A DNA stretch of 51,887 bases from Bacteroidales bacterium (GTDB lineage: Bacteria; Bacteroidota; Bacteroidia; Bacteroidales; Muribaculaceae): contig JAAVGM010000007.1 of assembly GCA_014800245.1 (NCBI GenBank), positions 1 through 51,887 on the forward strand. Reading direction: 5' to 3'. The notes below the pieces were generated by a model. It did not search any database, had not been told where the DNA came from, and was given only the letters and a program-made list of their open reading frames with translations. Every line of letters starts with the position of its first letter. Within the stretch, counting starts at the first letter, position 1. This document shows, in pieces, positions 1 through 8,939 of this stretch. A program made the translations under genes and the position numbers.

Positions 1-121
1 AACAAAAACAAACAAAACGGACCATAGACGATTGTGAGATGGTTTCGCCGATGTCTCTCCCGCTTCCGGGTCATCTCTTTCAGCGCACACGCGCCGGGCA
101 AGCCCAGCGACGAAAAAGATA

Positions 122-233
<112 letters not shown>

Positions 234-235
234 AA

Positions 236-272
236 GAAGGATTAATCAGCAATGGTTAATCCTTCTTTTTTT
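236..272 (+). terminator. rRNA operon terminator
   Basis: A 10-bp perfect stem, GAAGGATTAA (236-245) with TTAATCCTTC (256-265), has a 10-base loop and is followed by a run of T. It lies 3 bases after the 5S end. Confidence 0.92.
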
Positions 273-278
273 GCATAT

Positions 279-313
279 GCCTCCGATGAGAAATCACCGG
301 AGGCTTTTCTTTT
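279..313 (+). terminator. second tandem terminator after rRNA
   Basis: A 7-bp stem, GCCTCCG (279-285) with CGGAGGC (298-304), is followed by TTTTCTTTT. It is a second hairpin just downstream of the first, a usual arrangement behind heavily transcribed rRNA operons. It separates the operon from the receptor gene that starts 57 bases later. Confidence 0.85.
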
Positions 314-369
314 AATATAATATCATTATATATTTCTCGTTAAGATAATGTATTTAATTCTATTCTGTT

Positions 370-2772
370 TTGAAAAATCTTTTTCTAATTTTCCTTATAT
401 CTTTTTTCTCTTTATCTTCCATTGCTGAGAATGTCACTATTTCCGGCAAGGTGGTGGATGATAAGGATAAACCTGTTGAATTTGCTACTGTCCGAGTGGC
501 AGGCTCTGCTATTGGAACTAATACGGATCTTCAAGGAATGTATTCCCTTACACTTTCAGAAAGAGATACGATTCCTATGGTGTTCAGTTGCATTGGTTTT
601 AAGACTGTAGAGCGCAATCTTATAGCTGCTAAGGGGAATGTTACTCTTAATGTTCGACTATATACCACTGATACGGAATTGCAGGAAGTTGAGGTGTTAG
701 GTTTCCGTAACACTATAAACGGGATGCAGACTTTCGACACTGAAAGTTTTAAAACTTCTCCCGATGTTTCCGGTGGTTCGGTCGAGGCTATGCTGACTAC
801 AATGCCGGGTGTGAATTCTTCTAATGAGATGAGTTCGCAATATTCTGTGCGTGGCGGAACATTTGATGAGAATTCTGTATATATAAATGGTGTGGAAATT
901 TATCGCCCACAGCTTGTGAGGGCAGGTCAGCAGGAGGGCCTTAGTATCATCAATCCGGATATGGTAGGGAATCTTAAATTTTCTGCAGGAGGTTTTCCGG
1001 CTCGATATGCTGATAAAATGTCTTCCGCTCTTGATATAACTTATCGTGAGCCTGAAGCATTTGAAGGGGCTGTTTCCGCTTCTCTTATGGGTGCATCTTT
1101 GACATTGGGTCAGAATTCAGGAAAATTTTCCCAATTACATGGTTTGAGATTTAAGAAAAATAATTCCCTCCTTTCCACAATGGATACTAAGGGAGAGTAT
1201 GACCCGACTTTTTTCGATTATCAGACTAATATCACTTGGAAACCTACTGAGAAATTTACTGTAAATTTCTTGGGGAACATTGCTGTGAATAGTTATAATT
1301 TTAAGCCTACCGACCGCGAGACCTCTTTCGGAACTGCTGAGGATGTGAAACAATTTAAGGTATATTTTGATGGCGAGGAGAAAGATAAATTTGAAACTTA
1401 TCTCGGTGCGTTGCAATTGACCTATCGTCATAATCGCGCAACTTCATTTACTCTCAACGCTTCAGGTTTCCTCACTAATGAATTGGTGACTTATGATATC
1501 TCCGGAGAATACTGGCTTAACCAGGCCGGCACTTCAGGCAGCGATGGAGTAGGGGGAGAGTTAGGTGTAGGTAAATATATGGAACATGCCCGCACTCGTC
1601 TTAAAGCTTCCGTATTCCAGTTAGGTTTGAAAGGAACTACTCGTTTCAAATCAAATAACTTTACTTACGGCATAAACTATCAACATGAAAATTTCCGTGA
1701 TCGAACTAAGGAATGGGAATGGCGTGATTCAGCGGGATATTCGTTGCCGAATCTTCCTGAGGGTGTGCATCTGATTTATAATCTTGCATCAAAGCAAGAT
1801 ATCTCCACCAATCGAATGGCTGCTTATCTTGAAGATGCACTACATTTCGAGAATAACGCTTTTTTCATGTCGCTTAATGCTGGCTTGCGTTTCTCTTACT
1901 GGGATTTCAATAAAGAATTTCTTGTTTCGCCACGAGTGAATTTCAGTTTCTCTCCCGTGAATTATAACAACTGGAATTATCGTGCGGCTATAGGTATGTA
2001 CTACCAATCTCCATTCTATAAGGAATTTCGAAAGCCTGAGACAGATGAATTGGGGAATACCACCATTTTCCTCAACAATAATATCAAATCTCCGAGGAGC
2101 ATACAGGTGGTTTTAGGTTCGGATTATACCTTCCGAGCCATGAGTCGCCCATTTAAGATTACAGCAGAGGCATATTATAAGAATCTGACAAATCTTATTT
2201 CTTATGAATATGATAATCTGAAAGTGAGCTATTCCGGAATCAATGATGCAAAGGGCTACACAATGGGTCTTGACTTCAAGCTCTTCGGTCAATTCGTGGA
2301 GGGTTCTGATTCTTGGATTAGTTTTTCGCTGATGAAAACGCAACAGGATCTGAATGGTAAGAAAGTGCCGCTTCCAAGCGACCAAAGATATTCTGTTTCG
2401 CTCTTCTTCACAGATTATTTTCCGAAATTTCCGAAATTAAAATTTGCATTGCGAGGAATATTTGCCGATGGTTTGACAATGACTCCTCCCCACACATCGC
2501 GCGATCAATCCTATTTCCGTGCGCCGGCATATAAGCGTTTGGATATTGGGTTAAGCTATCAATTTGTAGGGGCACCCTCCGAAACACCGAGAAAGGATAA
2601 TTTCTGGAAGAATTTCAAAAGCATAGTTCTTGCAGTGGATTGTTTCAACCTCTTCGATATAAGCAATGTGAGCAGCTATTACTGGGTAACTGACGTCAAT
2701 CGCATACAATATGCTGTCCCCAACTACCTTACAAGCCGACAATTCAATGTGAAATTGTCTGTAGAATTTTAA
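370..2772 (+). CDS. TonB-dependent outer membrane receptor with carboxypeptidase-regulatory-like domain
   Basis: An 800-residue TonB-dependent receptor, likely importing an unknown ligand across the outer membrane. It has a hydrophobic signal peptide (about residues 1-19, ending SIA), a CarboxypepD_reg-like beta-sandwich (about 22-105, starting VTISGKVVDD), a plug domain (about 115-225, with YSVRGGTFDENSVYINGVEIY), then a long beta-barrel ending in an aromatic terminal strand (VKLSVEF). The start is a TTG at 370; it is chosen because the signal peptide begins there and the nearest ATG (348) is out of frame. It is not SusC-like in length, lacks a SusD partner and stands alone between the rRNA terminators and the structured RNA. 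Substrate cannot be read from sequence. Confidence 0.88.
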   Translation: MKNLFLIFLISFFSLSSIAENVTISGKVVDDKDKPVEFATVRVAGSAIGTNTDLQGMYSLTLSERDTIPMVFSCIGFKTVERNLIAAKGNVTLNVRLYTTDTELQEVEVLGFRNTINGMQTFDTESFKTSPDVSGGSVEAMLTTMPGVNSSNEMSSQYSVRGGTFDENSVYINGVEIYRPQLVRAGQQEGLSIINPDMVGNLKFSAGGFPARYADKMSSALDITYREPEAFEGAVSASLMGASLTLGQNSGKFSQLHGLRFKKNNSLLSTMDTKGEYDPTFFDYQTNITWKPTEKFTVNFLGNIAVNSYNFKPTDRETSFGTAEDVKQFKVYFDGEEKDKFETYLGALQLTYRHNRATSFTLNASGFLTNELVTYDISGEYWLNQAGTSGSDGVGGELGVGKYMEHARTRLKASVFQLGLKGTTRFKSNNFTYGINYQHENFRDRTKEWEWRDSAGYSLPNLPEGVHLIYNLASKQDISTNRMAAYLEDALHFENNAFFMSLNAGLRFSYWDFNKEFLVSPRVNFSFSPVNYNNWNYRAAIGMYYQSPFYKEFRKPETDELGNTTIFLNNNIKSPRSIQVVLGSDYTFRAMSRPFKITAEAYYKNLTNLISYEYDNLKVSYSGINDAKGYTMGLDFKLFGQFVEGSDSWISFSLMKTQQDLNGKKVPLPSDQRYSVSLFFTDYFPKFPKLKFALRGIFADGLTMTPPHTSRDQSYFRAPAYKRLDIGLSYQFVGAPSETPRKDNFWKNFKSIVLAVDCFNLFDISNVSSYYWVTDVNRIQYAVPNYLTSRQFNVKLSVEF

Positions 2773-2818
2773 TTCTTACAAGTATCTGGGGGGTTGATTC
2801 AAATAATTGAGATAATTC

Positions 2819-2849
2819 TTTGTAAATCAAAAATCTTTTTATACTTTTG
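2819..2849 (+). promoter_or_regulatory. Bacteroidetes-type promoter for the structured RNA
   Basis: TTTG (2819-2822), a 19-base spacer, then TACTTTTG (2842-2849) matches the TTTG / TAnnTTTG promoter of Bacteroidetes. Transcription should begin near 2853, a few bases before the closing helix of the RNA. Confidence 0.82.
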
Positions 2850-2852
2850 TAC

Positions 2853-3178
2853 ACGGATTTCCACGCTATGGGAACAATTTCTGTTGCTTTAGAGAGTGGG
2901 AATCTTTTACATAGATTAGAAAAGCGTATATTGGCGCTTTGTCTTTGGCTCTTTCAGAACTTTCCACAATTTGAATCAGCATGCCACTCGACAATGCAGC
3001 GATAGACGTCACGGGTATGTAATACCTACTCGGCTCATTTCAAGCCTCCAAAAGCTTGGAATGGGTTTGGGTATGTGCATATATAGCGTGGAGTCTGTTG
3101 CTCATCCTTGGTATGATAAGCACGTGGAAAGGCTTTGAAAGAGCGGGATGAGCATCGGTAAGACTCCCGCTTTCTTTA
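2853..3178 (+). ncRNA. structured non-coding RNA, family not certain (6S-like / Bacteroidales-1 type is one option)
   Basis: No ORF of note lies between 2773 and 3253, yet this stretch has its own promoter and terminator. A 9-bp perfect closing helix pairs CCACGCTAT (2861-2869) with ATAGCGTGG (3083-3091). Inside it are a GAGTGG/CCACTC helix, an AAAGCG/CGCTTT hairpin, GGTAT-GTA-ATACC, and a 10-bp hairpin CATTTCAAGC (3036-3045) with GCTTGGAATG (3054-3063, one G-U pair). The 3' part can form either GCTCATCC/GGATGAGC (3100-3107 with 3146-3153) or the terminator stem, not both. It lacks RNase P, tmRNA and SRP core motifs. A free-standing abundant RNA (6S or Bacteroidales-1 family) is the leading guess. 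A leader that regulates the gene at 3254 is the alternative, because the 3' helices compete. Confidence 0.6.
3142..3177 (+). terminator. intrinsic terminator of the structured RNA
   Basis: A 7-bp stem, AGCGGGA (3142-3148) with TCCCGCT (3165-3171), is followed by TTCTTTATG. The 5' arm shares bases 3146-3148 with the alternative helix to 3100-3107, so the terminator may be conditional. Confidence 0.7.
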
Positions 3179-3253
3179 TGCACTTATTTTCTTTCACTTA
3201 TGGATCTTTGGAGTCGAGATTCTAAAAAAGAGAAGACGCCAAAGGAATAAGAT

Positions 3254-3727
3254 ATGGAAGACATTGAGGTGGAATATCTGGGAAATGAAGATCTGTTGCA
3301 ATCTTCCAAGGTGGCTTTCCTTGCTCCGGGAAGGTTAATTCCATCTACATTAGCTTCTACACGTCTTTGGGCGAAGGAGGCGATAAGGGATAATCAGGTT
3401 CTTGTGGGAGGTTTCTCCACAGAATTGGAGAAGGATGTTTGGAATATAGCGGAGCATAATGAGGGTTCTTTGATATTGGTGCTTGTACGAAAGAAATTCA
3501 GGAACATCCCTTCCCAGTATGTTCAGCTTTTAGCAGAAGGCCGGTTGCTTATAATCTTCTTAGGTCGAAACTGGCGTTTGAATCGCCAATACGAATTAGA
3601 GCGCGACAAATATATTTGCAATCTTTCCGATTCGATAGTTTTCCCAACTATGCTTTCAATGCTTGCCCTCCCCAGAAACTACTTAGAGGTGATGGATCAA
3701 GAGAAGAAGATAAAGGTGATAAAATAA
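3254..3727 (+). CDS. small DprA-like (SLOG/Rossmann) protein
   Basis: This 157-residue protein reads like the Rossmann core of DprA/SLOG proteins. PGRLIPSTLA and VGGFSTELEKDVW sit where DprA has its nucleotide-binding glycine region, followed by a strand (LILVLV) and a late ERDKYICNLSDSIVFPT segment that corresponds to the RNR..I.gLSd..vv region of DprA. Full DprA is more than twice as long, so the N-terminal and C-terminal winged-helix parts are missing. It is probably not a competence recombination mediator in itself; nucleotide or single-strand DNA binding is only inference. The ATG at 3254 lies 77 bases past the RNA terminator, and hisS follows 206 bases downstream. Confidence 0.6.
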   Translation: MEDIEVEYLGNEDLLQSSKVAFLAPGRLIPSTLASTRLWAKEAIRDNQVLVGGFSTELEKDVWNIAEHNEGSLILVLVRKKFRNIPSQYVQLLAEGRLLIIFLGRNWRLNRQYELERDKYICNLSDSIVFPTMLSMLALPRNYLEVMDQEKKIKVIK

Positions 3728-3766
3728 TTAGCGGAAATAGGAAACTTCCTTCCATAGGCTGCGATG

Positions 3767-3822
3767 TTTTCCCTTCTTGGAAAGTAAAGTAAATTATATT
3801 TTCCCTTCTTGTAAATTAAAGT
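3767..3822 (+). repeat. two direct repeats upstream of hisS
   Basis: A 24-base unit at 3767-3790 recurs at 3799-3822 with 22 of 24 matches; both begin TTTTCCCTTCTTG and end TAAAGT. The period is 32 bases. They lie in the 206-base gap between the DprA-like gene and hisS. No good TTTG/TAnnTTTG promoter is seen beside them, so a regulatory role is open. Confidence 0.7.
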
Positions 3823-3933
3823 GACCTAAATGAGTTGTCAAATATTGCTTGCTTATCGTTTTTTTATTAAATTCGCGTAATAAAATCATAAGATAGAAAT
3901 CTTTGCTTTTATAAAGATTAAATTTAGATAGAA

Positions 3934-5295
3934 ATGGCACAGAAACCAAGCATACCTAAGGGAACGCGCGATTTCTCTCCCCTGGAGATGGCGCGACGTA
4001 ATTATATTTTCGATACTATCAAAAAGGGTTTCGCACTCTTCGGATTCAAACAGATTGAAACCCCTGCAATGGAAAACCTCTCCACTCTCATGGGCAAGTA
4101 TGGAGAAGAAGGTGATAAACTCCTTTTCAAAATTCTTAATTCAGGCGATTTTCTGAAATCATGTTCAGATGAAGAATTGACTGCCCGCGTGCTCCCGAAA
4201 TTGACCAACAAGCTTTGCGAGAAGGGTCTCCGTTATGACCTCACAGTGCCTTTCGCACGCTTTGTTGTGCAACATAGGAATGAGCTTCAACTCCCATTCA
4301 AGCGTTATCAGATCCAGCCCGTGTGGCGCGCAGACCGTCCTCAGAAAGGTCGATACAGAGAGTTTTATCAGTGTGACGCCGACGTTGTGGGGAGCGACTC
4401 CCTGAATAATGAGATTGAACTCCTTTCCCTCATCGACACTGTATTCTCAAACTTGGGAATCAACGTGGCTATCAAACTTAACAACCGAAAGATTCTTGCT
4501 GGGATAGCAGAAGTGATCGGACATTCCGACAGAATAGTGGATATCACTGTGGCCATCGACAAGATTGATAAGATCGGAATTGAGAACGTAAATGCCGAAC
4601 TTCGAGAGAAAGGTCTTGATGAAGCTGCAATCGAGGCTCTGCGTCCGCTGCTCACCCTTTCAGGATCAAATGAAGAGAAAGTGGAGACCCTCTCTAAAAT
4701 GTTGGCTGCCTCTGAAACAGGCATGAAAGGCGTGGAGGAATTGAAAGAGGTATTGACAGGTATCGACGCTCTGGGGCATAACTGCGACGTGGATGTGGAT
4801 GTTAGCCTTGCTCGCGGTCTAAACTATTACACGGGGACTATAATCGAGGTGAAAGCAAAAGATGTAGAGATCGGAAGCATCACAGGTGGAGGTCGTTACG
4901 ACAACCTTACAGGTGTATTTGGTATGCCCGGTCTTTCAGGTGTAGGCATATCATTTGGTGCGGACCGCATCTATGATGTGATGAACCAGCTCAACCTTTA
5001 TCCCGAAAGCGTGACGCAGGCTGTGAAAGTGATGTTTGCCAACTTCGGAAAGAATGAAGCACTTCAGTCGCTCAAATATATCAAAGCACTCCGCGAAGCC
5101 GGAATATCCGCCGAACTCTATCCCGATACTGCAAAGATGAAAAAGCAGATGTCGTATGCCGATTCAGAGAAGATACCCTTTGTAGCAATAGTAGGGGAGA
5201 GCGAGCTGGAGGAAGGCACGATCATGCTCAAAAATATGGTGGAAGGTTCGCAAGATAAACTCACCATTGAGCAGATGATAGAGAAGTTGAAATAA
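3934..5295 (+). CDS. hisS: histidyl-tRNA synthetase
   Basis: A class II aminoacyl-tRNA synthetase (453 residues, normal length) that charges tRNA-His in the cytoplasm. The start [16 protein letters not shown] is the standard HisS N-terminus. Motif 2 is seen as [21 protein letters not shown], and the HisA motif as [14 protein letters not shown]. Motif 3 is around [15 protein letters not shown]. The C-terminal anticodon-binding domain covers about 350-453. The next gene starts 40 bases after the stop, so they are probably cotranscribed. Confidence 0.97.
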   Translation: MAQKPSIPKGTRDFSPLEMARRNYIFDTIKKGFALFGFKQIETPAMENLSTLMGKYGEEGDKLLFKILNSGDFLKSCSDEELTARVLPKLTNKLCEKGLRYDLTVPFARFVVQHRNELQLPFKRYQIQPVWRADRPQKGRYREFYQCDADVVGSDSLNNEIELLSLIDTVFSNLGINVAIKLNNRKILAGIAEVIGHSDRIVDITVAIDKIDKIGIENVNAELREKGLDEAAIEALRPLLTLSGSNEEKVETLSKMLAASETGMKGVEELKEVLTGIDALGHNCDVDVDVSLARGLNYYTGTIIEVKAKDVEIGSITGGGRYDNLTGVFGMPGLSGVGISFGADRIYDVMNQLNLYPESVTQAVKVMFANFGKNEALQSLKYIKALREAGISAELYPDTAKMKKQMSYADSEKIPFVAIVGESELEEGTIMLKNMVEGSQDKLTIEQMIEKLK

Positions 5296-5335
5296 TACAC
5301 CTTTTATCGTAAAACCTTTGATTGAAAAACATACA

Positions 5336-6538
5336 ATGAAAAATCTGATTTCAAAACAGGACTTCCTGGCATGGCAGCCAAAGTATCCGGAGATCACGGA
5401 GACTGATCCCTATTATTGGGAATTGGCCAATAAGCTTGCCGAGATTGCAGAGGAATCCGCAATTTATCCTACTCTCCCTCAGAGTGTGATAAAGCGTATG
5501 GCTCTTTGTCTCACAGGATATATGCAGGATATAGTATCTGATGCAGGAATCTGGCGATCATTCGTAGAGGCCAACCGTAAACTTTACGGTTGGTCGGTTC
5601 CTTTCCACGAGACTCCGGAAGAGTATATAGACTACGAACTCAACCGCGAAGATGTGAGATTTCTTGCATGGTATGCCTTAGCTATGGGTTATGAGGAGAA
5701 GCGCGATATCTTCCCCCATGATCCAATGCTCCTCGACCTTGCCGATATTTGGTTTGACCATTTGGAAAGCATCTACGAGGATGCTCCTGTGCCTGAAAGC
5801 TATAACATTGCGCGCGGACTTGATTTTAATGATCCGGAGGACAGCAAAGCCATATATCATCTCGGGCAATGGCTTTTCCTTCATTGCTATCTGATCACTC
5901 CCGCTTTCGCCATGACTCTTGGTGAGATTGTGAGCGATCCCGAACTGATTAAGGCCGAGAATGTGCCCATGCTGCATGAGAAATTGGATAAGGCACTAAT
6001 GGAGAACCCGACCGGACCTTTGGCCCTATTCATCTCGGAATGGCTCTATCTTATCTTGAATGGTAAGTTGCTCAAGCATAATGAGGAGAAAGGGGAGGTG
6101 CATCCATACTATGAGCGATTCACTAAAGCGACAGGAGGGAAAACTCTTGCATTTTTCGATACATATGATGCAATGAACCGTTTCTTCATTGATCAGCTTG
6201 GTTGGGAAGCCGGCGAAGAACATCTGCCGATGATGAAAGAGGAGAAGGATTTTGTTTTGATGGTGAATAAGCACAAGGGGATGTTGGCTGCAAGAAATGT
6301 GGCTAAATGCATCGCCTCGCCGGAAAATCCATATTATGATAAGGAGTATGCGGATGAACACGCCTTTGATCTTCTTACGGTGCGCGGACTCTGCCCCGGC
6401 GATCTTCTGAGAGTGATATTTGAGAATGGCTGGCTTCCGGATGCTCATTTCCCCGGCTCAAACGATTATAAGCTTGTGGCTGACAATCAAGACTTCATCG
6501 CACGATGCTATCTTCAGCAGTATTATACCGGAGATTGA
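5336..6538 (+). CDS. uncharacterised protein, DUF3843-like
   Basis: A 400-residue soluble protein without signal peptide or membrane segments; it is acidic and rich in aromatic residues and helices. Sequence style and length fit the DUF3843 family of Bacteroidales, whose function is not known to me; the family name is tentative. The ATG at 5336 (MKNLISKQDFLAWQP) is preferred over an in-frame TTG at 5318, because LISKQDFLAWQP fits a conserved start. It follows hisS closely. It converges on the Smr gene with a 10-base gap, and its transcription may end at the hairpin at 6608-6634 inside that neighbour. Confidence 0.6.
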   Translation: MKNLISKQDFLAWQPKYPEITETDPYYWELANKLAEIAEESAIYPTLPQSVIKRMALCLTGYMQDIVSDAGIWRSFVEANRKLYGWSVPFHETPEEYIDYELNREDVRFLAWYALAMGYEEKRDIFPHDPMLLDLADIWFDHLESIYEDAPVPESYNIARGLDFNDPEDSKAIYHLGQWLFLHCYLITPAFAMTLGEIVSDPELIKAENVPMLHEKLDKALMENPTGPLALFISEWLYLILNGKLLKHNEEKGEVHPYYERFTKATGGKTLAFFDTYDAMNRFFIDQLGWEAGEEHLPMMKEEKDFVLMVNKHKGMLAARNVAKCIASPENPYYDKEYADEHAFDLLTVRGLCPGDLLRVIFENGWLPDAHFPGSNDYKLVADNQDFIARCYLQQYYTGD

Positions 6539-6548
6539 CAGTAGGTTA

Positions 6549-7076
6549 TTACACATGAGATTGACGCACTGTAACCTCTGTGGCTCCAAATCCATATTTA
6601 AGAAATGATGCATCCTGCACATCGCAGGATGCATATTCTTTTGATAAGAGTTTGCGAACCTCCTTGCGCAACACTCCATCACCCTTGCCATGAATGAATA
6701 CAATTTTCTGACCAATCCTGCGGGAATGGCTTTTCATTATCTTGCGCACGGTGTCAAGCTGATATTGAAGCATTGCAAAATTATCCATTCCTGCTGTAGA
6801 ATCAAGCAATTCGTGGATATGAAGATCAATCTCGATAAGGGGGAGCACTTTATTCGGATTGCTTTCCGGAGAGTGGGCGGAGGTATGATTTCTAAGTTTC
6901 TTTTTCTTATTGGAAGTATTGGAGATATTAGACTTATTGGAATTATCAGAAATATTGGAATTATCGGACTTTTCCCTATCCATCACTTTAGATGGTTTTT
7001 CTTTGGGCAGCGCCTCCAAGTTTATGCGCAAAGGTCTTCTTCTTCCAATTTCCATAACCGGCGACTTATTTTCCAA
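6549..7076 (-). CDS. Smr-domain protein with Asn/Ser/Lys low-complexity linker
   Basis: The C-terminal part (about residues 80-175) is a Smr domain, the fold found at the C-terminus of MutS2 and linked to nucleic-acid binding or nicking. Visible motifs are IDLHIHEL (83-90) and HGKGDGVLR (129-137). Many Bacteroidetes relatives carry an N-terminal DUF2027 part and are near 340 residues. Here only a short basic N-terminus remains, joined by a repetitive Asn-Ser-Lys tract at about residues 38-60. The start overlaps the end of the upstream glycosyltransferase by 11 bases, so they share a transcript. The DHLx-type residues are present, but enzymatic activity is not implied. Confidence 0.8.
   Translation of the reverse strand: MENKSPVMEIGRRRPLRINLEALPKEKPSKVMDREKSDNSNISDNSNKSNISNTSNKKKKLRNHTSAHSPESNPNKVLPLIEIDLHIHELLDSTAGMDNFAMLQYQLDTVRKIMKSHSRRIGQKIVFIHGKGDGVLRKEVRKLLSKEYASCDVQDASFLKYGFGATEVTVRQSHV
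6608..6643 (+). terminator. hairpin inside the Smr gene, possible terminator for the 5336-6538 gene
   Basis: An 11-bp perfect stem, ATGCATCCTGC (6608-6618) with GCAGGATGCAT (6624-6634), has a 5-base loop and is followed on the plus strand by ATTCTTTT. It lies about 70 bases after the stop of the plus-strand gene and within the 3' coding part of the convergent Smr gene. Confidence 0.55.
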
Positions 7077-7806
7077 TAAATTTCTTTTTATTGAATATAC
7101 TTCCCAATTTTAAGGAGATCACTCCAAAGAGCGCCTCCCCGAAGATGGAGGAGTTCATTTTGGATGTTCCGAGCTGACGATTGACGAAAACGATAGGAAC
7201 CTCCACAATTTTAAACTTTAGGAAATATGTCTTGAACTTCATTTCAATCTGAAATGCATAACCCTTGAATTTGATTGCATCAAGATTCAAAGCTTCCAAA
7301 ACTCTGCGGCGATAGCAAACGAATCCGGCAGTGGCATCCCGAAGTTTCATACCTGTGATTAATCTCACATATGCGGAGGCGAAATATGACATTAATACGC
7401 GCCCCATAGGCCAATTCACCACATTCACGCCGGTGATATATCTTGATCCAATTGCCAAATCCGCATCTTTCTCCTTGCATTCCTTATATAAACGGGGAAG
7501 ATCTTCGGGATTATGGGAAAAATCAGCATCCATCTCTATCACATAATCATACCCCTTGTCAAGAGCCCATTTGAACCCATGGATATAGGCTGTGCCAAGC
7601 CCGAGCTTTCCGGAGCGGCACTCCATGAAAACTCTTCCGGGAAATTGATTCATCTTCTCGCGGACAGCATCCTGAGTGCCATCGGGCGACGCATCGTCGA
7701 TCACAAGGAGATCAAACTTATCAGGGAGCGCCATCACGGCATCTATGATATTCGAGATATTCTCAATTTCATTATAGGTAGGTATGATTACAAGAACGTC
7801 TGCCAT
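7066..7806 (-). CDS. polyprenol-phosphate mannosyltransferase-type GT2 glycosyltransferase
   Basis: A 247-residue family 2 glycosyltransferase of the dolichol/polyprenol-phosphate mannose synthase type. It is expected to move a sugar from a nucleotide donor to a lipid phosphate at the inner face of the membrane. GT-A motifs are visible: VIIPTYNE (6-13), VIDDASPDGT (35-44) and the metal-binding EMDADFSHNP (91-100). GSRYITG and KFKGYAFQIEMK are typical of the DPM1 group. The start at 7806 (MADVLVIIPTYNE) is chosen over an ATG 46 codons upstream, whose extra residues look non-conserved. No transmembrane tail is obvious, as in soluble DPM1. It lies between the DUF2156 gene and the Smr gene on the same strand. 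Confidence 0.85.
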   Translation of the reverse strand: MADVLVIIPTYNEIENISNIIDAVMALPDKFDLLVIDDASPDGTQDAVREKMNQFPGRVFMECRSGKLGLGTAYIHGFKWALDKGYDYVIEMDADFSHNPEDLPRLYKECKEKDADLAIGSRYITGVNVVNWPMGRVLMSYFASAYVRLITGMKLRDATAGFVCYRRRVLEALNLDAIKFKGYAFQIEMKFKTYFLKFKIVEVPIVFVNRQLGTSKMNSSIFGEALFGVISLKLGSIFNKKKFIGK

Positions 7807-7852
7807 AATTTCTGAGAAATAAATTTGGTTTTGCTCTGCAAAATTAACAAAT

Positions 7853-8779
7853 TTATGCGGAAATTTCCCATTTTGCAATAAATTTTGTGGGATGATAGGA
7901 TAATTTGCTTTGGCGGAGGTATTCATTCCCCATATCATCTTCACGATTGAGATATTTCACATCCGGAAAATCTTCGCTTATCCTCTGGCTTAAGAGAGAT
8001 GAAAGAGCTTGATAGACTCCACGATATTCAATATCCCCCTTCTCAGCATGGATGATGAATGTATCGCCCACGACTTCCCCGAAGGTATAGCCGATGATCT
8101 TTCCCTCGTAACGAAGCAAAAGCCCGTAGAAGGGATAGAGATTATAATTTTCGATAGCTTTCCCGATTGCCGAACTTTCATAATCGAAGGTTTCATCATC
8201 CTTGTGATAGAGATTGAATTTATCATTGAATTCCATCAATTCTTTTGATTGCGACCCATCAAGCATCTCCATTTCATAATCCGAATAATGATTCATGAAA
8301 TAATTGAGATGATTGCGTTTCTTCTCCATCTTTTTCCCTGAAAAATGAAGGAACTGTTCGATATTATACATATATTCTCTCCATCCCGGAAGAGAATCGG
8401 AATGCATAGACTCCATATCTTGGATAGCTTCCGCCTCGCACTCTCCGGGAATTATCACTCTTGCTGAAATCTCCATTGCATCGCAATAATCCTTGATAAG
8501 ACGCATCGCTTCCTCCTGCGCCAACTCGCCAAGAGGCTGATGAAAGAAGACGCCTTTCTCATCGCTCCCCTTCAGAAAGAGGGTATTGCCAAACTCTGCA
8601 TATTCATACCCGAAATAATCAGCCCAGATTAAGATTCCTCCAATAGAGAAATCGCATGATCGCGACGGATATTCCGCAATATAATGTTGGAGCATAGGGA
8701 TAGTGTCGAGCGTGGCGCGACGAAATTTGAGCAATGTGGATACGGCCGGTTTCTTTATGTCAATAATTGTGGTTTCCAT
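7853..8779 (-). CDS. DUF2156 (LPG synthase C-terminal-like) acyltransferase-fold protein
   Basis: A 308-residue protein resembling the C-terminal GNAT-like domain of lysylphosphatidylglycerol synthase (DUF2156). Clear features are an early beta strand and helix (LKFRRATLDTIPMLQHYIAEYP), a central LHFSGKKMEKKRNHLNYFM segment, and late strands such as LLRYEGKIIGYTFGE and FIIHAEKGDIEYRGVYQAL. It lacks the membrane domain of MprF-type flippase-synthases, so it is likely cytosolic. Its substrate is unknown. It is the first gene of a minus-strand run toward the glycosyltransferase (46-base gap) and is divergent from tpx. Confidence 0.75.
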   Translation of the reverse strand: METTIIDIKKPAVSTLLKFRRATLDTIPMLQHYIAEYPSRSCDFSIGGILIWADYFGYEYAEFGNTLFLKGSDEKGVFFHQPLGELAQEEAMRLIKDYCDAMEISARVIIPGECEAEAIQDMESMHSDSLPGWREYMYNIEQFLHFSGKKMEKKRNHLNYFMNHYSDYEMEMLDGSQSKELMEFNDKFNLYHKDDETFDYESSAIGKAIENYNLYPFYGLLLRYEGKIIGYTFGEVVGDTFIIHAEKGDIEYRGVYQALSSLLSQRISEDFPDVKYLNREDDMGNEYLRQSKLSYHPTKFIAKWEISA

Positions 8780-8939
8780 AGTTGTAAATTAAAAAAAATA
8801 ATGTAATCTATTTTAATAACGTTTAAAAAGGGAAAAAGATAGCGCAGGAAAGTGGAATTATTGGTTGGGCTATTAAAAACATACCATAGCGAAGAGTTGT
8901 TATGATAAGAGAGAAAACATTAAAAACATATTATAAATC

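Noticed and set aside
2853-3178. RNase P RNA, tmRNA, SRP RNA or a cobalamin riboswitch
   Set aside because: The conserved cores (GAGGAAAGTCCGGGC-like, tag reading frame with T arm, GGAAGnAGCC, B12 box) are not found.
3200-3250. A 16-codon ORF (MDLWSRDSKKEKTPKE) just before the DprA-like gene
   Set aside because: Too short and without coding or leader-peptide signs such as repeated codons; likely chance.
3767-3822. CRISPR remnant upstream of hisS
   Set aside because: Only two imperfect units with an 8-base interval and no cas genes.
5318-5335. Upstream TTG start for the DUF3843-like gene
   Set aside because: It adds only six residues and an ATG at 5336 gives a better start.
7807-7944. 46-codon N-terminal extension of the glycosyltransferase
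   Set aside because: The GT2 fold starts at MADVLVIIPTYNE; the extension runs through the upstream gap and into the DUF2156 gene and shows no signal peptide.
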